Shown here: one piece after another, positions 16,585 through 24,223 of the stretch
How positions within the stretch are numbered: the stretch's first letter is position 1
How the letters are laid out: each line of letters begins with the position of its first letter
Assembly (NCBI GenBank): GCA_038106445.1
Contig: JAYODU010000017.1
Span: forward strand, 1-34,775
Length of the DNA: 34,775 nt
Reading direction: 5' to 3'
Source of the DNA: Pseudemcibacter sp038106445
GTDB taxonomy: Bacteria; Pseudomonadota; Alphaproteobacteria; Sphingomonadales; Emcibacteraceae
Position numbers and translations under genes: made by a program
Notes under the pieces: model-generated
What the model was told of the DNA's origin: nothing
Databases searched by the model: none
The model's input: only the letters and a program-made list of their open reading frames with translations

Positions 16585-19500
16585 TTATTCGGCTAATTGT
16601 GGATCAGGTCCGCCGGCAAGTGGCTTAAGATTTGAATCTCTATATCTCATGGATAACTTAACCCTGGCAGCCAGCATACATGGTGTCAGCAGCAGCGTTA
16701 GTACAGTCGCAAATAGCAGGCCAAAAGAAACCGCAATCGCAAGATCAACCCAAAAGGCCCCGGACGGATCACCAATATCGACACTGCGGTTGGCAAAATC
16801 AATATTGACCATAAAAACCATAGGAAGCAAACCGACCACCGTCGTAATAGTTGTCAGCATTACCGGGCGTAGTCTTTGTGCAACGGTTTGTGTGATCGCT
16901 TCTAAGGCATCCGTACCGGTTTCTTTAAGCCGGGCATAAGTATCAATAAGCACGATATTGTTATTAACCACAATACCGGCAAGCGATATAATACCTACAC
17001 CTGTCATAATGGTTTGAAACGTTCTTCCGGTTATCATTATACCCAGCAATACACCCGCAGTTGAAAGTAGCACGGCAAGCAGTATAAGGCCGGAATGATA
17101 GAAACTGTTAAATTGCGTAACCAATATAAGCGCCATCAGGAATAGTGCCATTCCAAATGCTTTAGATAGAAATTTTTGAGATTCCTGTTGCTCTTCATCG
17201 GTACCAGCGAATTTTATTTCAACGCGAGGGTCAAAATTTTGCTCGGCAATCCAGGCGCCTATCGCATTTGAAATATTTGTTCTTTGCGTAATATCTTCAA
17301 CGTTTGCACGGATTTTATACGCGGTTTTTGTATCTATTCTTTCAACAGTACTGATTTGCTGTTTGGCAACGCGCTTAACAAAATTACCAATAGGCACAAG
17401 CCCGTCTTTGGTTTGCACCCGTACTTCATCAAGCTGTGTTATGTTACGGAATTCCTCTGGAAAACGCACACGGATGTCCACCTCATCATCAGCATCGTCA
17501 GGACGGTATTCACTTACTTTAATGCCGTTTGTAACCAGCTGAATGACACTTCCAACATTGGCAATATCAGTTCCGAAAAAGCCGGCAAGTGCTCGGTCAA
17601 CTTCGAGTTCCCATTGTATGCCGGGAAGGGGAAGCGTATTCTCAAGATCAGTAAGTCCCTCAACTTCATTTTCCATGTGGTCATAAACGGCAGTAATAAT
17701 GGGTATAAGCTGATCTGTGCTTTCGCCCTTAAATTCCATCTGGATATCTTTACCCTGTACCGGGCCCTGGGCCGGTTTTACGACCTCAACGATTATGCCC
17801 GGAATATCCGCCGTGGCGGCACGGAAATCAGCAATTATTTCATCAACATTCGTACCGTTTGCTTTTCTATGTTCCCAGTCAACAAAATTGATGAACAAAG
17901 TCCCAATCGTGTCTTCTGCTTTATTATTGGAACTATCGTTTCTGGCTGTAGTAGTTGATTGAAAATTTTCGATATAGGGATTATTTTTAACCCGGTCGGT
18001 TACCTGCTGTACCAGATAATCCTTTTCATCAAGTGACAGGTTTCCGCGTGCATGCACATTGATCTGAATATTTTCAGGATCCATTTCCGGGAAAAACTGC
18101 ACTGGCGTTCCCGATGTTGCAAAAGCGAAAATAATGACAAATATAATGGCAAAAATTGCTGCAATAAAACGCATTGGCCGTCTGATTAGTTTATCAACCA
18201 AACGCACATATTTCCCCGTAAACCCTTCAAGAATATTCGGATCGAAATTACCGGCCGCCATATGTGCGACATTCCCGCCCGCATCATCCGCTTTCTTCCC
18301 GATCATGGCACCAAGCGTAGGCATAAAAATCAGCGCCATCAGGAATGATGATGAAAGAGTAAATATAAGAGTAAGGGGTAAGTAACCCATAAATTCACCA
18401 GGGATGCCCGGCCAGAATAAAAGTGGTAGGAAAGCCGCCAGTGTCGTCGCAGTAGAGGCAAGAATAGGCCAGGCCATCCGCTGCGCAGCGAGCTTATAAG
18501 CTTCTTTTTTTTCAAGTCCTTCCTGCATTTTCCGGTCAGCATATTCAGTGACTACAATGGCACCATCCACCAGCAGACCAACTGAGAGTATTAGGCCGAA
18601 CATTACCACCTGGTTTATGCTCATTCCCATAAAATTCATCAGGAATATGGAAAGAAGAAAGGAGCCGGGTATTGAAATAGCAACAAGGAATGCTGTTCTT
18701 TCACCAAGGGCTACAATCATTGCAATTGATACAAGCAGAATAGCTGAAATAATACTGTTTTGAAGACTTGATACCGACTGTTCAACCTGTTCAGACGCTT
18801 CACCAACAAAATCATAATTTACGCCTTCCGGCCATTGTTCAGCCGACCTTCTGACGATTTCTTTCGTGATTGCATCAGTTTCGATAATATTTTCACCGGT
18901 ACGTTTACTAACGCCGATTGAAACAGCCGGTTGGTCATTGAACCTCGCATAGCTTACCGGATCCTTGAATGTTTTGCGTATTGTTGCAACGTCCTGAAGG
19001 GTCACAATACTATTTCCGGATACCTTAAGCGGGATATTATAAACATCTTCTGCGGTTTCAAGTATACCAGGGACTTTAACTGAGAAGCGACCATTGCCAT
19101 TATCAAGGGACCCTGCCGCGATCAACCTGTTATTAACGGCTATCACATTTGCAAGTTCAGAATAAGATAGTTGATAACTTTCCAGTTTTGTAGGATCGAT
19201 AACAATTTCCAGCAAGTCATCGCGGGCACCGGACACTTCAGCTTTCAGTATGCTTGGAACAGATTCCAGATCATCCCTAAGACGTCGTGCAATTTGATAA
19301 ATAACGCGTTCCGGGGCACTTCCATATAGAACCACGTTAAGGATTGGAAACTCACTTAAATTAATTTCTGTAATGGTTGGTTCTTTGGTTTCTGTCGGAA
19401 ATTCCGAACGTGCTTTGTCTACCTGTTCACGTACATCAAGAATAGCCAGGTCAGGATCAATTCCGGCATTAAATTCGATTATGACGCTGGCACCGCCTTC

Positions 19501-19758
19501 GCGGCCAATTCCGCGCAACATTTTAATACCTTCAATCGTGCGAAGTGTTGTTTCAAGAGGTTTGACAAGAAGGCGTGCTGAATCTTCCGGCGAGATACCA
19601 TCATGAACCAGACTTACATAAATAGTTGGAATTGTGATATCCGGTGAAGCTTCCTTCGGTGTCGTAATATAGGCAATTGTACCGCCAATAAAAATCAGAG
19701 CCAAACAGAGCAGGACTACACGGTAATGATCGACAGCAGCACTAATTATAGCGTTCAT
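16585..19758 (-). CDS. RND-family efflux permease (AcrB-like)
   Basis: A proton-driven inner-membrane pump of 1057 residues, with the RND plan of two repeats of one TM helix, a large periplasmic loop and five to six more TM helices. The first helix is at about 12-30. The TM4 motif is LSVGLLVDGAIVVTEYADR, with D398 in the place of AcrB Asp407 and Gly where AcrB has Asp408, so only one of the paired acidic proton residues is kept. This is common in more distant RND branches. The start ATG overlaps the stop of the adaptor gene by four bases (ATGA), showing translational coupling. No outer-membrane partner (TolC type) is in the window. Substrate unknown. Confidence 0.93.
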   Translation of the reverse strand: MNAIISAAVDHYRVVLLCLALIFIGGTIAYITTPKEASPDITIPTIYVSLVHDGISPEDSARLLVKPLETTLRTIEGIKMLRGIGREGGASVIIEFNAGIDPDLAILDVREQVDKARSEFPTETKEPTITEINLSEFPILNVVLYGSAPERVIYQIARRLRDDLESVPSILKAEVSGARDDLLEIVIDPTKLESYQLSYSELANVIAVNNRLIAAGSLDNGNGRFSVKVPGILETAEDVYNIPLKVSGNSIVTLQDVATIRKTFKDPVSYARFNDQPAVSIGVSKRTGENIIETDAITKEIVRRSAEQWPEGVNYDFVGEASEQVEQSVSSLQNSIISAILLVSIAMIVALGERTAFLVAISIPGSFLLSIFLMNFMGMSINQVVMFGLILSVGLLVDGAIVVTEYADRKMQEGLEKKEAYKLAAQRMAWPILASTATTLAAFLPLLFWPGIPGEFMGYLPLTLIFTLSSSFLMALIFMPTLGAMIGKKADDAGGNVAHMAAGNFDPNILEGFTGKYVRLVDKLIRRPMRFIAAIFAIIFVIIFAFATSGTPVQFFPEMDPENIQINVHARGNLSLDEKDYLVQQVTDRVKNNPYIENFQSTTTARNDSSNNKAEDTIGTLFINFVDWEHRKANGTNVDEIIADFRAATADIPGIIVEVVKPAQGPVQGKDIQMEFKGESTDQLIPIITAVYDHMENEVEGLTDLENTLPLPGIQWELEVDRALAGFFGTDIANVGSVIQLVTNGIKVSEYRPDDADDEVDIRVRFPEEFRNITQLDEVRVQTKDGLVPIGNFVKRVAKQQISTVERIDTKTAYKIRANVEDITQRTNISNAIGAWIAEQNFDPRVEIKFAGTDEEQQESQKFLSKAFGMALFLMALILVTQFNSFYHSGLILLAVLLSTAGVLLGIMITGRTFQTIMTGVGIISLAGIVVNNNIVLIDTYARLKETGTDALEAITQTVAQRLRPVMLTTITTVVGLLPMVFMVNIDFANRSVDIGDPSGAFWVDLAIAVSFGLLFATVLTLLLTPCMLAARVKLSMRYRDSNLKPLAGGPDPQLAE

Positions 19759-20837
19759 GGTTTAGTCCTTTGGTTAACAGCAACTACAGTATTTACGGTT
19801 TCACCTGCTTTAACAAATTCATGGCCTTCGACAATTATTTTGGAATTATTTGCCAGGCCAGATACCCAGATGCCGGTTTCATGGTTACCCATAATTTCCA
19901 CTTCATTAAAATGAACTATATTTTCATTATCAACTGTACGTACGCCAACAAGGCCCCGATTATCAAGGACGAGTGTTGCAGGGGACATTTTTTGTGCCAA
20001 TACTTCCTGTGCCTGGATAATAAGTTCGGCAGTAACACCGTCCAGTATATTATGATCTGGATTGGCAACTTCCAGTTCTACCCTGAACGTCCTTGTTGCA
20101 GTATCGGCAATGGATGAAATATAACGAATTTTACCATTAAGTCTTTGTCCATTTTGAAGGACGGCTCGTGCCGGATCACCAACCGATATTTTTCCAATGT
20201 CATTTTCAGAAATATCGGCAACTACAAGAAAAGGATCTTCTTCCATAATAAGGGCGCAGACTTCACCTTCTTTCATATAGTCGCCCACTTCAATAAGGCG
20301 GTCATTAATGACACCGTCAAAAGGCGCACGAATTACTGTGTTGTCAAGATCAACCTTCATCCGCAGTGAACGGGCGACGGCTGCCTCAAGTTCAGATTTG
20401 GCGGCAGAATGCTGTGTTTCAGAGCGATGGCCCTGCGCAAATAATTTCTCGGAAGCTGCAAATTGAAGTTCCCGTTGTTTTACCAAAGCTACAGATTCAT
20501 TGTAATTTGCTTCACGGTCTTCGACATCAATGCGACAAATAGCATCGCCCTTGCTCACGCGCATTCCTTTTTCAACAGGAAGTTCTGCAATCCGCCCTTT
20601 TAGCTGGCTTTTTAAACTGACAGTTCTAAGTGCTTCAGTGTACCCACGAAGAACAATATCTTTCACAAACGGCTCGGCTTTTGCTTCGATAATTTTCACT
20701 GTCATAAGTGGGTGTTCCGTTACAACAGGCGTAGCGGAAGCGGATTCAGTTTCTTCTGATGGAAAAAAGGTACCGGATAGCAAAAGCAGTGCTATGCCGA
20801 CTAAAATGAGAAGCGCTGTTCTATATGACTTATTCAT
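19755..20837 (-). CDS. RND efflux periplasmic adaptor (membrane fusion protein, HlyD/AcrA type)
   Basis: Links the inner-membrane pump to an outer-membrane channel. The 360 residues begin with one N-terminal hydrophobic helix (about 8-25) that anchors it. Then come the lipoyl-like half (LKSQLKGRIAELPVEKGMRVSKGDAICRID), an alpha-helical hairpin (REANYNESVALVKQRELQF), the second lipoyl half (TVIRAPFDGVINDRLIEVGDYMKEGE) and beta-barrel domains (GDPARAVLQNGQRLNGKI). It is the first gene of the operon and overlaps the permease start. The 330 bp upstream should hold its promoter, but none is clear. Confidence 0.93.
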   Translation of the reverse strand: MNKSYRTALLILVGIALLLLSGTFFPSEETESASATPVVTEHPLMTVKIIEAKAEPFVKDIVLRGYTEALRTVSLKSQLKGRIAELPVEKGMRVSKGDAICRIDVEDREANYNESVALVKQRELQFAASEKLFAQGHRSETQHSAAKSELEAAVARSLRMKVDLDNTVIRAPFDGVINDRLIEVGDYMKEGEVCALIMEEDPFLVVADISENDIGKISVGDPARAVLQNGQRLNGKIRYISSIADTATRTFRVELEVANPDHNILDGVTAELIIQAQEVLAQKMSPATLVLDNRGLVGVRTVDNENIVHFNEVEIMGNHETGIWVSGLANNSKIIVEGHEFVKAGETVNTVVAVNQRTKP

Positions 20838-21168
20838 AATATTTGTTTCTTGCTAAAAGTTAAAGTTTCTTACCGTTATTTATACGAATGATATGCTCAA
20901 CTAGATGTAGTAATTTTACTTAATAATTCAATGCTTTTAAGCCATATCTTTCGTATTTTACTTCTTGTTTGAGTGGTCTGATATTTAGTTTAAATTGTTA
21001 TATGTGTAAACATAATTATGAATTATGCACTTACATCATAAAGATGTTCATCAACCTTGCAGGTTAACCGTCTGGTTTTTATATACAAAAATGAAAATGT
21101 GAAATCACTATCTTTGCGATAAGGAGTTATAGGCTTGCGATAAAATTCAAATATCAGTATTTCTGATA
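20838..21168. other. Non-coding gap of 331 bp upstream of the efflux operon
   Basis: AT-rich; no convincing ORF, RNA gene or clear -35/-10 pair found on either strand. It should carry the efflux operon promoter on the minus strand. At its right end, arms AATATCAG (21150-21157) and CTGATATT (21163-21170) form an AT-rich hairpin overlapping the stop codon of the next gene, possibly a weak terminator. Confidence 0.5.
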
Positions 21169-21717
21169 TTAATCAAACAAGTCGTCGATTGAGTTTTGAT
21201 CAATTACATTGTTGTCTTCATCATTTCCTTCTGCCTGAAAATAATCATCGATGCGTTCCTGCTGTGTTGTAGTTTCCTTACTGTTTATAATGGCAGAACA
21301 GTTTTCAATAAGCCTTTCCATCTTCGGAGAATAGTCATTTATAATTTTTTTAACTTTTTTTATATCGTCATCTTTTAGGGCTTTTTGCACAGATGTGATT
21401 GTATTGATTAATAATTCATCCATTTCTGACACACACTGTTCAAAGGGCAATTTATAGCGCATTGGTACATGATCATAGGCATGAATTGCGAGATCCTTAT
21501 CCTGGAAAACACTTTATTCAAAATGCTTCTGGTAAGATATAGCTTCCCAGTTGATTATATCATCCAGACAATCTGGCATATCTGCGAGCATGTCCAAAAG
21601 CATATGAATTTCATTAAAATGATTGAGGTAATCTGTTGCCAGCAGCGTTTGTGGATTGATATTTTTCCCCACTACGAGCTTCTGATACTTTAGGTATTCT
21701 GCATCTTTAATATTCAT
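21169..21717 (-). pseudogene. Conserved small gene of unknown function split by an in-frame TAA
   Basis: From ATG 21717 the frame reads 67 codons (NIKDAEYLKYQKLVVGKNIN, LLATDYLNHFNEIHMLLDM, ADMPDCLDDIINW), then TAA at 21516-21514. In the same frame it continues as SVFQDKDLAIHAYDHVPMRY and on to 21169. The sequence on both sides reads as one smooth protein of about 182 positions, so the stop is a probable nonsense change, such as GAA or CAA to TAA. The second half could restart at ATG 21462 (97 residues). The C-terminus is acidic and holds two copies of a short motif, QQERIDDYF and DQNSIDDLF, which resembles the CheY-binding tails of CheZ and FliM. Function unknown; the motif hints at binding a receiver domain. 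Confidence 0.7.
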
Positions 21718-21803
21718 GAAGCATCAAATTTCTAAGTCAATTATTACAATTATATTACTATAATATTATAAATTTATATTGATTTATTATTAAGGAATTA
21801 TCA

Positions 21804-21845
21804 AAAATCAAAAAATGAAAGGCCCGCGAAAGCATCGCGGGCCTT
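21804..21845 (-). terminator. Intrinsic terminator of glnA
   Basis: A perfect 11-bp GC-rich hairpin, arms 21819-21829 and 21835-21845 (core GGCCCGCG). On the minus strand it is followed by a T-rich stretch (21804-21818), 23 bp after the glnA stop. Confidence 0.9.
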
Positions 21846-21868
21846 GATTAATTTCTTAAAATCAGAAA

Positions 21869-23278
21869 TTAGGATGAGTAATACATTGCAAATTCTACAG
21901 GATGTGGGGTCATATCAAGTTTTTGAATGTCTTCACGTTTTAGCTCTATATAAGCGTCAATCTGATCATCAGTAAATACATCACCTTTTTTCAGGAACTC
22001 ACGGTCCGCATCAAGTGCTTCAAGTGCTTCAGAAAGTGAGGCCGCAACACGTGGTACCTGTTTCAGTTCTTCTGGTGGAAGTGCATAAAGGTCCTTATCC
22101 ATAGCGTCCCCAGGATGAATTTTATTTTCGATACCATCAAGTCCTGCCATCATTAGTGCTGAAAATGCAAGATAGGGATTTGCTGTTGGATCAGGGAAGC
22201 GTACCTCTACACGCTTGCCTTTTGGACTTGCTGCATATGGAATACGGCATGATGCTGATCTGTTACGTGCAGAATAAGCCAGCAATACAGGTGCTTCAAA
22301 GCCCGGAACCAAACGTTTATAGCTGTTTGTAGAAGGGTTTGTGAATGCATTGATTGCTTTAGCGTGCTTAATAATACCACCAATATAATAAAGGCAGGTT
22401 TCAGATAGATCGGCATAGCTGTTACCGGCAAATAGCGGTTTACCATCTTTCCAGATGGACATATGCACATGCATTCCTGAACCATTATCTTTTGCTATTG
22501 GTTTTGGCATAAAAGTTGCTGTTTTGCCATAGGCACGAGCCACTTGCTGCACAACATATTTGTAAATTTGAACCCGTTCCGCAGTCTGAAGCAGGGTTCC
22601 GAAAGTAAGCCCGAGTTCATGTTGGGACGGTGCAACTTCCTGATGGTGTTTATCCATTGGAAGTCCGCATTCTTTCATTAGTGAAACCATTTCACTGCGA
22701 ATATCCTGGCAACGATCATAAGGTTCCAGGGCAAAATAGTTTCCGGTGATACCAGCACGGTGGGCTTTGTTGCCCTCTTCTTCGCTTTTTCCGCTATTCA
22801 TCGGTGTTTGCGCATCATCAAGTGAGTAACCTGCACTCGCATAATCAACATTATATTTTACATCATCAAACATGAAAAATTCCGGTTCTGGCCCAAAATA
22901 AACGGCATCACCGATGCCGGAAAATTTCAAATACGCTTCCGCACGTTCAGCTGTGGAGCGTGGATCACGTTCGTAGCCTTCACCTGTTGCTGGTTCGACG
23001 ATTGAACAGAATATGGCGAGTGTTGGTTGATCATAAAACGGATCAAGTATTACTGTTGATGGATCCAGTTTCAGGATCATATCTGACTGGTCAATGGACT
23101 TCCACCCTGGCACTGAAGAACCGTCAAACATAACGCCTTCTTCAAACATATCTTCGTTCACTACATCTGCACACATGCTTAAGTGGAACATTTTTCCTTT
23201 TGGATCTGTAAAGCGAAGGTCAACATATTCGATCTCTTCTTCTTTGATAAGGTCTAGCACTTTTTTTACGTCTGACAT
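21869..23278 (-). CDS. glnA: Glutamine synthetase type I
   Basis: Joins ammonia to glutamate using ATP; a cytosolic dodecamer. The 469 residues show the full GSI set: FDGSSVPGW, metal site YFGPEPEFF, HHQEVAPSQHE, the NGSGMHVHMS region, and NRSASCRIP. Tyr398 in KDLYALPPEE matches the adenylylation site of the E. coli enzyme (Tyr397), so activity is likely controlled by GlnE and, through it, by PII. It lies 41 bp downstream of glnB and should be cotranscribed from the sigma-54 promoter at 23706-23721. A strong terminator follows. Confidence 0.98.
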   Translation of the reverse strand: MSDVKKVLDLIKEEEIEYVDLRFTDPKGKMFHLSMCADVVNEDMFEEGVMFDGSSVPGWKSIDQSDMILKLDPSTVILDPFYDQPTLAIFCSIVEPATGEGYERDPRSTAERAEAYLKFSGIGDAVYFGPEPEFFMFDDVKYNVDYASAGYSLDDAQTPMNSGKSEEEGNKAHRAGITGNYFALEPYDRCQDIRSEMVSLMKECGLPMDKHHQEVAPSQHELGLTFGTLLQTAERVQIYKYVVQQVARAYGKTATFMPKPIAKDNGSGMHVHMSIWKDGKPLFAGNSYADLSETCLYYIGGIIKHAKAINAFTNPSTNSYKRLVPGFEAPVLLAYSARNRSASCRIPYAASPKGKRVEVRFPDPTANPYLAFSALMMAGLDGIENKIHPGDAMDKDLYALPPEELKQVPRVAASLSEALEALDADREFLKKGDVFTDDQIDAYIELKREDIQKLDMTPHPVEFAMYYSS

Positions 23279-23319
23279 TTTTTTTCCTAAGTTATATTTA
23301 AAGTTAATGATGGATGTAT

Positions 23320-23658
23320 TTAAATTGCTTCTTCTCCGGTTTCCCCGGTTCTGATGCGAATTGCTTCTTCTATATTGCTGATAAATATTTTGCCGTCGCC
23401 AATACGGCCTGTTCTGGCGGCTTGCTGAATGGCCTCTACAGCCCGTTCAACTAATTTGTCTTCAAGAATTATTTCGATTTTTACTTTAGGAAGAAAATCG
23501 ACAACATATTCTGCGCCACGATAAAGCTCTGTATGACCTTTTTGGCGACCAAATCCTTTTGCTTCGATGACAGTAATACCGGAAAGTCCAACCTCGTGTA
23601 GAGCTTCCTTAACTTCATCAAGTTTAAATGGTTTAATAATAGCTTCAATTTTTTTCAT
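23320..23658 (-). CDS. glnB: Nitrogen regulatory protein P-II (GlnB)
   Basis: A trimeric sensor of 2-oxoglutarate, ATP/ADP and (by uridylylation) glutamine; it controls GlnE, NtrB and other targets. The 112 residues hold the T-loop RGAEYVVDFLPK with the uridylylation Tyr51, and the nucleotide-binding TGRIGDGKIF. The Asp after YVV (VDF rather than VNF) fits GlnB better than GlnK, and so does the pairing with glnA rather than amtB. AAGGG lies about 12 nt before the ATG, rather far. A strong -24/-12 promoter sits just upstream. Confidence 0.96.
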   Translation of the reverse strand: MKKIEAIIKPFKLDEVKEALHEVGLSGITVIEAKGFGRQKGHTELYRGAEYVVDFLPKVKIEIILEDKLVERAVEAIQQAARTGRIGDGKIFISNIEEAIRIRTGETGEEAI

Positions 23659-23705
23659 AATATATAATTGCCCTTGAAACTGGTTTCTTTATGCTGCCTT
23701 TGATA

Positions 23706-23721
23706 TGCAGCAATCGTGCCA
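23706..23721 (-). promoter_or_regulatory. Sigma-54 promoter of glnB-glnA
   Basis: On the minus strand the sequence reads TGGCACG-ATTG-CTGCA. The invariant GG and GC are spaced by exactly 10 bases, and TGGCACG matches the -24 consensus fully; the -12 box has one change (CTGCA for TTGCA). The transcript start would be about 38 nt before the glnB ATG. NtrC would be the expected activator; no good NtrC site was found upstream. Confidence 0.8.
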
Positions 23722-23888
23722 ACTTTCAAAAAAGGCATATACTGGCCATTTTCAGGCAATGCAAAGTAGATAGCTGACAAGATGTGACTAATTTTGTAAC
23801 AGTGACTGCTTAAAATTTGTGCAAAGGTCAAAAAAATGATCATTAAAGGGAATTGGGTCTAGCAAGCAAGATTTTGTAATAATCACAC

Positions 23889-23917
23889 TTGACGCACGCT
23901 TCACTAATCCTTAAAAG
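23889..23917 (+). promoter_or_regulatory. Candidate sigma-70 promoter of tRNA-His
   Basis: TTGACG (23889-23894), a 17-bp spacer and TAAAAG (23912-23917), about 20 bp before the tRNA. Confidence 0.5.
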
Positions 23918-23936
23918 GACTTCATTTTACACTTGT

Positions 23937-24014
23937 GGCGGGTGTAGCTCAGTAGGTTAGAGCGCCAGATTGTGATTCTGGATGTCGCCGGTTCGAACCC
24001 GGTCACTCGCCCCA
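23937..24014 (+). tRNA. tRNA-His (anticodon GTG)
   Basis: A complete cloverleaf. The acceptor stem has G1-C72 to G7-C66 (one G-T pair), with the extra G-1 at 23937 facing C73, the hallmark of tRNA-His, and an encoded CCA. The anticodon loop is TTGTGAT, and the T loop is TTCGAAC. The tRNA stands alone between glnB and the chimeric secreted-protein gene. Confidence 0.97.
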
Positions 24015-24223
24015 TTCTTTAAATTTTATTTTTTATCCCGGATATTTATTAAATTACACTGGATAGTCGTTAAGATTACCTCAATCGTTTTCTGTATATA
24101 ATTGAGCAAACAACAATATATCAGAAGTGAATATAATTGTGTATAGTGTGAGATCGGAATATCCATTCATCGTTCCCGTATGATGTTTTAACGGGTTTTA
24201 GAATAGGCAGGAGAATAATAAAG

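Noticed and set aside
17284..17958. 224-codon ORF on the plus strand inside the RND permease gene
   Set aside because: It lies antisense to a clear, full-length RND gene and its translation has no domain-like features; a shadow frame.
5306..21516. Alternative genetic code, with TGA read as tryptophan, to explain the in-frame TGA in the exporter
   Set aside because: Trp is written TGG in all the intact genes, no TGA occurs inside them, and the second split gene is broken by TAA. A reassigned code would show many internal TGA codons.
23800..23830. NtrC enhancer upstream of glnB (GCAC...GC-like half-sites on the minus strand)
   Set aside because: Only one half resembles the consensus; too weak to list as a site.
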